DNA of 64,000 nucleotides from positions 372,001 through 436,000 of the forward strand of contig CALYLX010000133.1 of NCBI GenBank assembly GCA_944990035.1. The letters run 5' to 3'. A program made the position numbers and the translations under genes. This document shows positions 35,975-47,215 of the stretch, in pieces; the first letter of the stretch is position 1; each line of letters starts with the position of its first letter. The notes beneath the pieces were generated by a model. It ran no database searches and had not been told where the DNA came from. It saw only the letters and a list, made by a program, of their open reading frames with translations. The DNA is from Clitopilus passeckerianus (lineage: Eukaryota; Basidiomycota; Agaricomycetes; Agaricales; Entolomataceae).

Positions 35975-37062
35975 ACGCCATGGCCTATCGGTTGATAAAT
36001 TTGCTGGTTTGACGGATGAGGCACGACTGTGAATGTTGCAGTGCCCTAGCGGAGCGCCTAAGCAGTGGTGAAAGCTGAAGACGAGCGTCGACTTGTCGAA
36101 TGATTAATCTCTAGGGGTATACGAATGACATACTAGCCTAGCCATGCTGTCTCCGATAACTCCAACATATGCAGATGCACCACTCACATATACCTTGAGA
36201 CACGACATGGATGTTCCCACTACACTGGATTTCATTTGCTACACTGCTCGACTTCTTGCCTTCGTGGCGCTAACCTAGCTATACGACCGCGAGATCCATG
36301 TCCTGATTATGATGTATCTGGACTCTGAATGATGGCACTACTTCAGAGTTCATTCGTAGCGCTCTTCGGTAGTGCTGCCGCGAATGAGTACTACAAGATC
36401 GTCCCGTCGTCTACACTAACGCCCTAAGAACGATGCACCTCTTTGTTGTCTCTAGTTACAATTCATTTTCCCCGGCTCATGGTGAAACTCTTTCTCGCAC
36501 ATCCTCAGACCGGTCAGGCCATCAAATCATCCACGGAAATAGGGAGCCAGAATGAGTACCATAGCAGGCTCTCCGAAAGGGTGTCGACATAACACAGCAG
36601 GGAGCAGGTTAGGGAACCTGATGGGCAAGTCGATCGAGTAATGATGGGATACTTGCTGGGGTTGCAATGGTACAGTTGCACGTTTCTCTGGGCTCGCAGA
36701 ACGTGGCTGATTCTTTACCAGACGATCAGTGGTATCCCTCGATACCCGGCCAAGTCCATCCTGCCAAGATACCTGGATGCGGCCGATGGAAAGTAAGGCG
36801 ACTTTGGAATGTATCCACCGCGGATCTAATCTGATTATGTCCTGATTCTAGCGGCTCGGCGAGATCTTCCTGACTCAGAGGTCATGCAACTTGTACTCTT
36901 TCGTCCGTTCTTTCACACCGCAACCCACGCATTTTCCTTTCACGTATGTAATTTGACTAAACCTTTGGCTCCTTCTACCCAAAGTGTGATCTGGGGAACA
37001 TTCTACCGAGCTACGATGTCAAATCAAATGCGTTCTACAAGACAAATAGTGTTTACCCAGTG
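35975..37062. other. Intergenic, no gene supported
   Basis: About 1.1 kb between the Hsp70-like gene and the RNR2 promoter, with no open frame of note. Confidence 0.55.
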
Positions 37063-37405
37063 ACGCGTGACGGCTCGGCGACAAGGCGTTTCAGCGGGGA
37101 CACAGGTGCGCCACTTTCTCCCTTTCCAAGCTGCCAACCGCAGGCCATCGCTCACACCACAAAATGTGGCCGCGTCGGCCTTTGAGTCATCAGCAGTCAT
37201 CTTGGCTCGGCCTCCGAGAATTGATTCCCATCGTGTCTTCGTCCGTTCGCCGGACATGCAAACCTGGCCATGGGGGACGCGCCTGAACAATTCACCAAGC
37301 CAACCGCGTTGATTAGCGCGTCCGTGACCGTGTCCACGTCAATAGGGCCAAATAACGCGGCGCGATGACCTGTTGATTAGCGTGACCAAACAACGCCACA
37401 CGCGT
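37063..37405 (+). promoter_or_regulatory. ACGCGT (MCB-like) boxes upstream of RNR2
   Basis: Two exact ACGCGT hexamers (37063-37068 and 37400-37405), with several near copies between them (GACGCGCC, AACGCGG, AGCGCG). In yeasts ACGCGT is the MluI cell-cycle box bound by MBF and drives S-phase genes, including ribonucleotide reductase. A third copy lies in intron 1 of the gene (about 37670). Function here is inferred. Confidence 0.5.
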
Positions 37406-37536
37406 TTCCTTAAAAAACTCACCATTAGCCGTGGCACCGTTCCTCACTTCGGTTACCAACCACGTCCTCCCCACATCCTCACAGTCTCTCGGAGACCTTC
37501 TCATACCTTTCTATCTCGAAGAGCAAGCTTGAAGCA

Positions 37537-39081
37537 ATGGCACCCACAACTGTCACTACCCGCCCGAGCACACCGGAGCCGACTCCTAGCAAAAAGGTGC
37601 GACAACGGTGGAGTCACTGGACGTGTCAATTTGACGCGCCCTACAATTAACGACTTTGCTCACATTTAAACGCGTAGGCTGCAGCTATGTTCAACGACAT
37701 CTCACTGAACTCTATCAAGTCGAACAAGACCATGTCGATGCAGAGCGTCATCGTTGATGATGAACGAAAGGCGGAGTCACCCGAGTCGGTGACGAATGCT
37801 GACGAAGACACCCTGGAAGAAATGAGGAGAAAGTTTGTCGGGGAGGTCGACTTGGCCGAACGTACGTATCACTTGTATCAGTTCACAAGTGACCATCTGC
37901 TCACGTTGGGCATATATTACAGGTGACGAGCCTTTACTAAAGGAGAGCAAGCGCCGCTTCGTCTTGTTCCCTATTCAGTATCACGAGGTACGTTAAGAGT
38001 AACGTGGTTTGCTTTCAGGATGGCTTATTGTACGTTCTTGTCGTTTTAGATATGGCAAATGTACAAGAAAGCCGAAGCCTCGTTCTGGACCGCTGAAGAG
38101 ATGGACCTGTCGAAGGATCTTCATGACTGGAAGGACAAGCTCAATGACAACGAGAGGCACTTCATCTCACACGTCCTTGCATTCTTCGCCGCCTCTGACG
38201 GTATCGTGAACGAGAACCTCGTGGAGCGCTTCTCCAACGAAGTCCAAGTCGCAGAAGCCAGGTGCTTCTACGGTTTCCAAATCATGATGGAGAACATCCA
38301 CTCAGAGACTTATTCACTCCTCATCGACACCTATATCAAGGACCCGCAGGAGAGGGAGTACCTCTTCGATGCCATTGACACCATCCCGTGCATTCGGAGG
38401 AAGGCCGACTGGGCACTGAAGTGGATAACCGACGACAAGGCCACATTTGCTGAGAGGCTGGTTGCTTTCGCAGCTGTTGAGGGCATCTTCTTCTCCGGCT
38501 CTTTCGCATCCATCTTTTGGCTCAAGAAGAGGGGTCTGATGCCTGGTTTGACATTCTCGAACGAGTTGATCTCCAGGGACGAGGGCATGCACACCGACTT
38601 CGCATGTCTGCTGTTCAGCCACCTGAAGAGGAGGCCTCATCCTGACGTCGTGAAGAGGATCATCACAGAGGCTGTCACTATCGAGCAGGAATTCTTGACT
38701 GGTATGTCCTTCCTCCGGTGCGGAGCAACCCAATGCTGATCTCATATGGTCTTCAGACGCGCTCCCTGTCAAGCTCATCGGCATGAACGCCGACCTCATG
38801 TGCCAGTACATCGAGTTCGTCGCCGATCGACTCCTGGTCGCTCTGGGTAACGACAAGGTCTACAACAAGACCAACCCCTTCGACTTCATGGACATGATTT
38901 CGCTCCAGGGCAAGACCAACTTCTTCGAGAAGCGTGTCTCGGATTACTCCAAGGCATCCATCAACCACAGTGGTACCTCGGAGGCATCAACGACCGCTAC
39001 CTCATTGTGAGTCGGAACCTTTTTACCTAATGACATTTATCCTGACTCGAATCTTCTAGCACTATTGATGAAGACTTCTGA
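37537..39081 (+). CDS. RNR2: Ribonucleoside-diphosphate reductase small subunit
   Basis: Six exons (37537-37596, 37678-37861, 37923-37987, 38050-38701, 38757-39006, 39060-39081) give 410 residues. This R2 subunit carries the diiron-tyrosyl radical needed to make dNTPs. Visible metal-site and radical motifs are [12 protein letters not shown] (Asp ligand), [14 protein letters not shown] (Glu and radical Tyr), ENIHSE (Glu, His), [14 protein letters not shown] and [13 protein letters not shown] (Glu, His). The C-terminus FTIDEDF is the usual R2 tail that docks on the large subunit and is split by the last intron. Length and motifs are normal for fungi. The upstream ACGCGT boxes suggest S-phase control. 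Confidence 0.98.
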
Positions 39082-39855
39082 ACACTCCCGCCTTTTCTCC
39101 TGCCACCTATGTACCACCCATGTTTCCTATGTGATCTCACCTCACCCAAATACCACATTGCATATCCATTATTTACTGAACATTATTTCGAGCGACACCC
39201 CCATTCACAATTATTTTCTTTTATGACGAACCCCACTCAAGATAGATAGATTCTTTCTTATGTACTCTCTAGTGTAATATTTATCAAATTGTTACGAACG
39301 TAATACAATACCGCATTTGCTTGGATCGTTTAACGGTGCCCCGTAGATGCTTTTCTTCGCGAGCTGTCTTCACGATGATCTTATATCTTCCATGTTCATG
39401 GATCGGAATCCGGATGCTGCGTGTTGCAGTTCTCTCACGAAGCCCTGGCTACTCGTTCCTTCCTCCTCTGAAGGATACCGTGAACACTCCGATTTGTCAC
39501 TGGCTCACTCCTGCTTGATTCGCCGAGACCTACGGAGACTTGGAACAGGCGGGTTCTAATCGTATGAAGGGATGGCTACACTAGGGGGCTCGTCACCTTG
39601 GAAGTAAACCTGAAGGAAACCAAGGCGCCCACTCCGCATGTTCGGACTCCTTGAAGGCTTCAGTGAGTCCATATTGGGTTCTGGATAGTGAACTTGTATG
39701 AACGTGGCACGCGAGAAGACCCGCGGGTGACCATGGCAAGCTCCTTGATGGGGTGAATCCTTAGTTAGAAGCTTCTCCAGCGTCAATGGGCATGCGACAG
39801 GTTTGTATCGAGCACTTAAAATGTCTCTTCTCAACCCTGGTTCCCTCCAGTACTC
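39082..39855. other. Intergenic, no gene supported
   Basis: About 770 bp holding the 3' end of RNR2 transcripts and the presumed promoter of the next gene. Confidence 0.5.
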
Positions 39856-42198
39856 ATGGTTAAAGCCAGCTCGTCCAATCGACCGATAGTCTCATTCCAC
39901 ATTGGCACCGTCAACACTCGGATCTCGGTGACCACCAATTCTGAAGGCGAATCAAAAACATTGAGGGTGCATCATCAGTGAGTACCTTGCTAGCATGGGT
40001 GTCCAACTGAGTTATCAACATCTCATAACGTTCCGACGGCCCAACCCTTTTCCCGGTGAAAGTTCGCGCGACACTTTAAACATCCCCTCCTGTATAGCCT
40101 ACGATGAAGCTGGTAACGTTCGTGCTGCAGGGGCAGAAATCCACGAGACCGCTCTTGGTAAGCTCCAGGTTGCCCGTTGGTTAGTGCTCTGTAACCCCGA
40201 AGTTTGACGCACCTCTGACCACTCCGAAAGCTTCAAATTTCACCTCCTTCCAACTACAACCCCGAATGCGACCAGAGCACAGAATCGTTACCCGCTCCCT
40301 GCTGAAAAAACAGTTGTCGGCGTCTACTCCGACTTTTTGCGCTATCTCAAGGATTCTGCGCTGAAATATCTTGCACGAGAACACCCACATTTCGACTTTG
40401 CACCTGACGAGGTTTTCTACGTCCTCTCCTACCCTTGCCCCCATGCAATTCCTATCCTTGAAGAGGCGACCCTTAAAGCCGAACTCATTACTCCTGCAAA
40501 CTTCCAGAAGAGGCTTCACTTTGTTGATGAATCCGAGGCGGCGGCCCAGGTTCTTCCAGAACTAGTGTGGTTGTTGGAAGACGATACCCAGGTTGGAGTT
40601 TTACAATCCACGCAATCTTCTGCAGATACTCATGAAATATCGATGTATAGGAAAAAGAAGCGTTCGTTATCGTCAAAGCGGGTGCCGGGACAGTCTCAGT
40701 AGGAACGTTTTGCGTTGAAACCACCGCCGCCGGATCGTCAAGCTTGATATCTTCTCCGACTGCAACCGAGTGTGAGAGGCGTCTTTCCTAGAACAGCAGC
40801 CGTTAACTGACTTCATTATGTAGCATTCCTAGAAGGCTCACTACTTGTGACGGAACGTGCTCGTTTGCATATCGACAACCTCCTTCGAGATTCACATTAC
40901 CATTCCTCAGTTGGCACAATTATGCAAGAATTCGACGCAAGAACAAAAGTCAGCTTTCGTCACTTCAAAGGCTACCAGTATATTCCATTTGGAACGTCCA
41001 CAGACCATGATGAAGAGCACGGGGTTCACTATGGACACCTGGTTCTACGAGGGTGAGGACTCGCATAGAAGTTTCCTGAACTAGATCTAACCAGAGCTTG
41101 AATTTGAAGGACCGTCATAGCGAGATTCTTCGAGCCGTCTATTTCCTGTGTGGTCAGAGCTGTCCTTAACCAGGTGTTCTCTGAGTCTACGAGCAAGAAG
41201 CATATCTCCGTGAGATTACCTCTCTTCTCGTCGAGCACGTCTAGAGCACGTCTAAATTGCGTGTCCTTAGATTATTGTGCTTCTTGGAGGACTGTTTCAG
41301 AACGAATGGGTATTTACCAGGCTTCGAGATACGCTCAAGGCTCTTGGGCTGGGATGCTATCGGCCCTCTATGAGTAGATCGTGAGTACTTGTCTCGAGCC
41401 TGACGCGCCTTACGATCGTCTCACCCATTGGATTTATGAAGCGATTCCGCTGTTTGCGACGGCGCCACCCAGTGGTGCCTTTACAAGGAACTTCATCCGC
41501 CCGAGCGCATCTCGCAGTACCACTATGGCATTCGGATACCAATCACATACGATCAATGGGATGATGACCATGTTTCACGGTCATGGGAGACTTTCAGAGG
41601 CATGGATGGCAAGTCGTGGCTCAGACACTATTACAGTGTCATCCTCCCGAAGGTATTTACAACCCTAAAACCAGAATTGACATTTGTCTAACCAAGGCTT
41701 TACGAATATCCTACAAAGGGGGAAAGCAGCCCCGAGACCAAAGAATATCGTCACACCTTCACCACCCAAGCAAGAAGGCGAACTGGACTTGATGCTCTGA
41801 ACATCACCATTTTGAGGCATCAGGGCAGCACATGCCCGGTGTGGGCCAACAATCCTATCTTCGGTCTGTCCCACGTCCAGCTTCCCTCTAATTTCACTAA
41901 CTCCCCCCCAGATGGATTCGAAACCGCTTGCACAGTGTATGCAAACACCGCCCAGGCTTCAAGGCGATTGCAAGCCTGCAAATCGCCGTTCAAGACGTGC
42001 AAAGGATGGTCATACTACAAACTCTCATACGACGTGATTATTCGCTTTGGTCCCAACGAATTCACGGCTCAACTCGCCTGGAACGAAGACGTAAGTCATC
42101 AAGCTCCATTTCCCATTTCTCATCCACCTGCTGACGTATATTCGTTTCAGGGCAGAGAAAGACGAGGCGAAGTCTATACGATCACAGACGATTCTTGA
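39856..42198 (+). CDS. Hsp70/HSPA12-like protein, paralogue 3, degenerate nucleotide-binding loops
   Basis: Eleven exons: 39856-39977, 40063-40179, 40231-40591, 40651-40771, 40824-41052, 41110-41209, 41271-41380, 41442-41652, 41719-41863, 41912-42090 and 42151-42198. They sum to 580 residues; the first acceptor is the least certain. Homology to paralogues 1 and 2 runs end to end, with shared exon sizes (121, 211 and 145 nt). The phosphate-1 loop reads VSFHIGTVNTRIS, where the others have FD.GTTFSG. Phosphate-2 reads IVKAGAGTVSV, where they have DAGGGT. The catalytic Asp of both loops is lost, while the frame is kept. It is probably a non-hydrolysing relative rather than a pseudogene. It ends 86 bp from the convergent carrier gene. 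Confidence 0.82.
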
Positions 42199-42284
42199 TC
42201 TGTCGATACTTTATTTTTTGAGATACCCATCTTACTATCTATTGCATAAATCTACCCTCCTCGTATCTACCTCCACCTCTTGCT

Positions 42285-43867
42285 TCACGCCCCCGTAGTC
42301 TTCTCCAGCCATTCTACAACGCAACCCAATTAGCTCATGCAATACGCGACCAAGCACATGACTTTACCTCTGCTCAACTCGTACGCAGCAAACGTCGCAG
42401 CGCCAGCTGGGATCGTACGTATCACTGTAGCGCACCGAGTTCCATTAGCTCCCTTCTCCAACTATTATCAAGATAAAGATAAAGAGACTCACGAGTTGGG
42501 AATAACCCCCTAAAGAGTGCTTTCCTATCATCGTCCATGCCAAGTTAGTTTCCGCACAAAACCATGGGGGAAAGGATAAAGAGACGTACACTCCACCCTC
42601 AGCGACGACACTCCTTATTTCATGCGACATGTACCGTAATGGGTTCCCTTTGGGTGGCTCGGGGCGCAGTTGGATGCGGGATTTGATCATGTCTGTGGGT
42701 AACGTGTTGGGTTAGATCATACGAATAGGAGATGGAGGAGGAAAGACGTACCCAGCGGATAACAAGACAACCAATACGCAAGCTACACGCACACCACCAT
42801 CAGCTGGTCGAAATGGGGGAGATGAAAGAGAAGGGAATAGAACGTACACCCCCACAAGATCCACTAGCCAACAACCCCCACACCGGAACGTTCTCCGGAC
42901 CTCCATACCGCGCCGCGAATTGGCGTTTTGAGAATTCGTACGCTGTGTAGAACCTGTCGTGCGACCTCTATCAGCTCCCCTTTTTGAGGGATAACTTGTA
43001 TAGACGATGGGACGTCGGCTCACCCAGCATACGCCGGCACCTCCCGCACAACTGTAACCCAATACCCCCTCATCACACCCTTCCTGAACCCCCACTCCTT
43101 CCACATCTCTTTGGCGACGTCCCGCAGACGCTTGTCGGTGGCGGCGCCGTATTGGCCTTGCATGCGGACTTTGAACATTTCGACTGTGGGAGGTGGGTTT
43201 GATTAGCATTCGAGTTAATAGCCTCAGAGGAGGAACAAGGGGAGAATAGCAAAGGGAAGAGGATGGGGATGGGAAAACAGGGAGAGGACAAAGGGAGGAG
43301 ATGAACAGATACACACCTGGACTAGCCAACACCGCATTCGCCGCCCCCGCCATCGCCCCCGCCATGGCGATCTGCTTCAGCTCGAGCTGTGGGAAGGGTG
43401 AGATGAGGCGTTTGGAGAAGGCGTAGGAGGCGAAGAGGAGGGAGTTTACGCCGGCTATGCCGAGGAGAGGGGAGGCCATGCCTGGAGAGTGGAGGGGGAG
43501 GGGGTTAGTATTGGGAGGATGGGGAGAGAGGAAGGGGAAGAACGGACCTTTGTATAGAGCGAAGAAGCCTTCCTTTCGGATTGTTTGAAGGAGGATGTCC
43601 ATTGGGCCTTTCTATTCAAATCTCACGTTACTTGTGCTCTCAACTGGTTCCAAGAAGTTGAAGGTGGGTACGTACGAACATGCCCTCTTCAAGTTCTCAT
43701 CAGCAAATGTGGTCCGAATCGATTGGGTAAAGGCAGAACTCACTCGGTGCAATCTGAGCCCTAGTCTTAACCGTATCCAACGGCTGCCCGACCAGAACTT
43801 GAGCAGCACCTCCTACACTTCCAGCAATCAAGTCGTTCATCGTTGACCAAGTGTTGTTGCGGACCAT
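42285..43867 (-). CDS. Mitochondrial carrier family (SLC25) protein
   Basis: Eleven exons (minus): 43867-43744, 43686-43676, 43611-43548, 43481-43317, 43183-43024, 42953-42848, 42782-42752, 42692-42590, 42524-42493, 42424-42368 and 42313-42285. They sum to 293 residues, the normal carrier size. It has the three repeats with PX[DE]XX[KR] motifs: QPLDTVKTRAQ, SPVEMFKVRMQ and YPLDMIKSRIQ. It sits in the inner mitochondrial membrane and exchanges small metabolites. The resemblance is to the carnitine/ornithine/YMC group, but the substrate cannot be fixed from what I see. Exon 2 is only 11 nt long and restores KGMFKGP across the first repeat. Confidence 0.92.
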
Positions 43868-44310
43868 CTTGTCTTTTCTCAATCCAGTTCGTTTACGTTT
43901 GCTATAGTTTTTTGACGCTCTTCCCTTCTCTGGTTCCAAAGTGACGGAAGTCTAGTTCTTGCCCAGACCCAACGTTGTCGCAGCAGTGCGAGTGGAAGTT
44001 ATGATAGCGACAGATGGTTAAGGACAAGAGTAAGAGATAGCCCTGTGGCAAGGCGCATTACCACACTAAGCAAGCCACATCGTCCTAGCCGACGTCCTTG
44101 AACCATTCACTCGAGCTGATTGCGCGATCGGGCATTATCCCCAGTTACGCTTAGAGCACAGGCACGTGAGCCACTATTTTGGGAAAGGGTGAATTTGCAC
44201 GCTCGGTTCTTGAGCTTCACCATCGGGACTGTATGGGGTGGATATCTCTCTCAATATCATAACAACGACAGCATAGAGCAACTCGAATAGGCTCTGATAC
44301 GATAGGAAGA
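43868..44310. other. Divergent intergenic region
   Basis: About 440 bp between the carrier gene (leftward) and REX4 (rightward), presumed to hold both promoters. Confidence 0.5.
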
Positions 44311-45814
44311 ATGGTGAAAAAGGCTGGTGAAAGCAGCAAGAGTCAGATTGGTGGGGGGACAACGTTTGCTTCGTCGAATTGGATGGCTTTGCAGAAGGTA
44401 TTTCTATCTCTCTTCCTCCCGTCTCTTTTATGACATCACTCGTACTTACACGCCCTCCTTCTCTTCTATCTACTCTATCTAGACAATCAAAAAGAAACCT
44501 TCTCGAGACGACGACGAAGCGGCAAACGGAAGATTTAAAAAGAGAAGAAAACTCAACGAGCAGAGTCGGACTCAGTCTACACGATCTCAATCACCTACAC
44601 CATCAACATCGTATACCCAAACCACACGACCAGATGGGAATAGAAGAAAAAATGGAGAATCCATCTCTGCTCTACGAGATATGATTCTCGGGAAGATAGA
44701 TCCGAGCGAGAGTCAAAAACAGTGCGTTCTTTGTCCACTTTGCCGCAGCTCTCCTGACCTCAATTACAGACCAGGAAAATACCTCGCCCTCGACTGCGAA
44801 ATGGTCGGCATCGGCCTCGACGGCACCGAATCCTCCCTCGCCCGCGTCAGCATCGTCAACTTCCACGGCGTCGTCCTCCTCGACTCCTTCGTCAAGCAAA
44901 AAGAGCGTGTCGTAGACTACCGCACGCAGTGGAGTGGGGTGCGGGAGAGGGATATGGTTAAAGGTGTGTGTGTTCATACTTGGAGGATAGGAAAGTTGGG
45001 TTAATGTGGACATTTGGGTTTGTTTAGCGAAGGCGTTTGAGGAGATACAGAAGGAGGTGGCGGGGTTATTGAAGGATAGAATCTTGGTCGGACACGCCGT
45101 ATTCAACGACCTCAAGGTATGCCTTCTTCCCCCCTCCCCTCCCCTTCCCTCCTTCTCCCTCTCCTTTCTCGCTCAACTAACTAACCCTCTCCACCCTCTC
45201 AGGCCCTCCTCCTCTCCCACCCCCGCCACCTAACCCGCGACACCCAAATCCTCGCCTACAAACACAAATCCACCAAAAGCAAATACATCGCCCTCCGCAA
45301 CCTCGTCCGGCAAGAACTCGATGCGGGGATTCAGGGTGGGGAGCATAGTAGTGTGACGGATGCACGGGCGACGATGGCGGTGTTTAGGTTGAATAGGAGG
45401 GTGTGGGATGCGGGGTTTAGGCAAGCGGGGATTACGAGTACGAGTGTGGCAACGTCTGAGGCAGTCACCGCTACTGTGGCGGCGGGGAAACGAAAACGAA
45501 CAAACGTAGGGGAGGATGAAGAGGATGAAGACTCTCAGCAAGACGAAACTCCCGCCCCAACTACCACCACCAAAATCTCCACCAAATCTAAAAAGCAGAC
45601 TCAAGAATACCCAGGCGGCGGACGGAAAGGTATCTCTTCCGGCCTCTCAGTAATCGTAAGAGGTGGGAGGGGTTCGGTGCCGGGGAGGGCGAAGATATCG
45701 GGAGGAGGAGGGAAGGGAGGGCTGCCGGAGGGGACTGGGGGGAAGACGAAGTGGTGGAAGGAGTTAGTTAGTAGTAGTAGTAAGGGAGGGGGGAAGATGA
45801 CAATGGGATCGTGA
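44311..45814 (+). CDS. REX4: RNA exonuclease 4 (DEDDh family)
   Basis: Five exons (44311-44397, 44483-44721, 44770-44963, 45028-45116, 45203-45814) give 406 residues. The N-terminus is basic (KKRRKL), as in nucleolar proteins. The exonuclease core shows Exo [13 protein letters not shown], Exo [21 protein letters not shown] and Exo [19 protein letters not shown], giving the DEDDh residues. Yeast Rex4 acts in pre-rRNA processing; this role is transferred by family. The C-terminal 130 residues are low-complexity, Gly/Lys-rich and longer than in yeast. Confidence 0.94.
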
Positions 45815-46067
45815 TTCTTGCATTTCAAACGTTCCGCGCTCAGCCCTTGCGGGCTCGAGATTGTTGTGTGAGAGTATCGAGCCCCTTCATCGTCATCTGA
45901 AGAGTTCTCTTGGTTGACCAGAGAGTGTGAAGGCACGTATATCTGGCTTGCAGGCTTGCATTCGGTAGTATGACTTCAACCTTAAGCAAAGGAAGGACAA
46001 TTTAAGTCGTTAAGCTACAACATCCAAAAACCAAACGACTCCTTGTCAGTATTCATAGAATGAAAAC
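45815..46067. other. Intergenic
   Basis: About 250 bp between REX4 and the 3' end of the U6 snRNA gene. It holds the presumed terminators and nothing else recognised. Confidence 0.5.
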
Positions 46068-46132
46068 AAAATAAATATTGAGACCCGTAGGTCTACCACT
46101 CCGGAAAAGCGTGTCATCCTTGTGCAGGGGCC

Positions 46133-46163
<31 letters not shown>

Positions 46164-46187
46164 TTCGTATGTCACCCCGAAGGGGAC
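46068..46187 (-). ncRNA. U6: U6 spliceosomal snRNA
   Basis: Read on the minus strand the RNA begins GTCCCCTTCGGGGTGACAT (5' stem-loop with UUCG loop). It then carries the near-universal U6 core: AAATTGGAACGATACAGAGA (ACAGAGA box) and AGATTAGCATGGCCCCTGC, followed by AGGATGACACGC. There is no intron in the core. The 3' part contains a small hairpin (AGACC-TACG-GGTCT) before a T-rich stretch near 46068 that would end Pol III transcription, so the exact 3' end is uncertain by about 20 nt. It pairs with U4 and U2 and forms the catalytic centre of the spliceosome. Confidence 0.95.
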
Positions 46188-47215
46188 ATTAACCTTCTTT
46201 TTCCTCCCCTCCCGTTGGAGGGGTTTCTGAATTTCGTTCAGTTCACGAAGTGTTATGTCAGCAGAAAGCGAATTTTGATTGGTTGGCTGGGTCGGCTTGA
46301 TGGTCGGGGACCGGAAGTAGGGCGAGAGTGGGAAGTCTGGGTGTTGAGGGCAGGTGAAAGGATCGGACGGAGCTAACGACTCGTTTTGGAGTTTCGATAA
46401 CACCTGCTCGGACTCCCTTCCGCTGTGAAGGTTTAAAACACGCGTTTTCGTGCGCCGGAGGCGACTTCTATATATCAAAACGTAAACTGCGGCCTGGCTT
46501 TGGGTGATAGATCGCTGGCGGGCCTCGTGAAGGGGGCGTTCGTGGAGTCCTCGAGGATGTTACAGTCGTCGATCGTAATTTCAAGTTGACGGGCGCACAT
46601 TGGGTTAATCTGTGGCAAGTTTTCTGAGATAATCCATACTATCTTTCAGTGCTAGACTTTCCTTGTTTAAGTAGAGCTCGTAATGTCCGCAGTAAATGCA
46701 CACCGAGTTGGTGCTACACACGCAATGTCCTCCAATCTCGGTTAGGATCCACCGCAACCTTGCATTTGTCACAAAACGTGGTCATAACAGCAGGACGAGG
46801 AATGTCAAATGCGGCGTCTCGCGCCGTGATAGGACTTCACAACGGTGGACCGTACATCGAAAGACCCTAACAACCCCAGAACATGGCGAGAGCGCGATCG
46901 ATAGATTAGCCTTGTTCCTGAAGGCCTGACCGACCACCTCTTCTTGGGTGGGGTCCTTCCTGCATGTTTACCTCGTGGACTACTTCCTGTATCAGACTTC
47001 GTGGTCAGTTCATGTCCAACAAGCCTCGAGTCTCAAGCTAGTATGTCCGAGTCACCGTCTGCTAGCGTCATCTCAACGTGCAAATGGCATGGCCCGCTGG
47101 CACTTCCTGCGTTACCTGTCTCGACATGCGTTCTTTTTCATGTACATAAGACTACAGCTCCATCCTGACGATTATTCCGAACCATCCTGCTTCATACCCA
47201 CCTTGCACTAACACT
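46188..47215. other. Intergenic, U6 promoter and no gene supported
   Basis: About 1 kb between the U6 5' end and the Hsp70-like gene at 47216. No TATA box was seen at the usual distance upstream of U6. Open frames are short and lack features. Confidence 0.5.

Noticed and set aside
38314..38856. 180-codon minus-strand open frame inside RNR2
   Set aside because: Shadow of the highly conserved RNR2 exon 4.
46053..46478. 141-codon minus-strand open frame over the U6 region
   Set aside because: It runs through the U6 snRNA, whose sequence is unmistakable; the frame is fortuitous.
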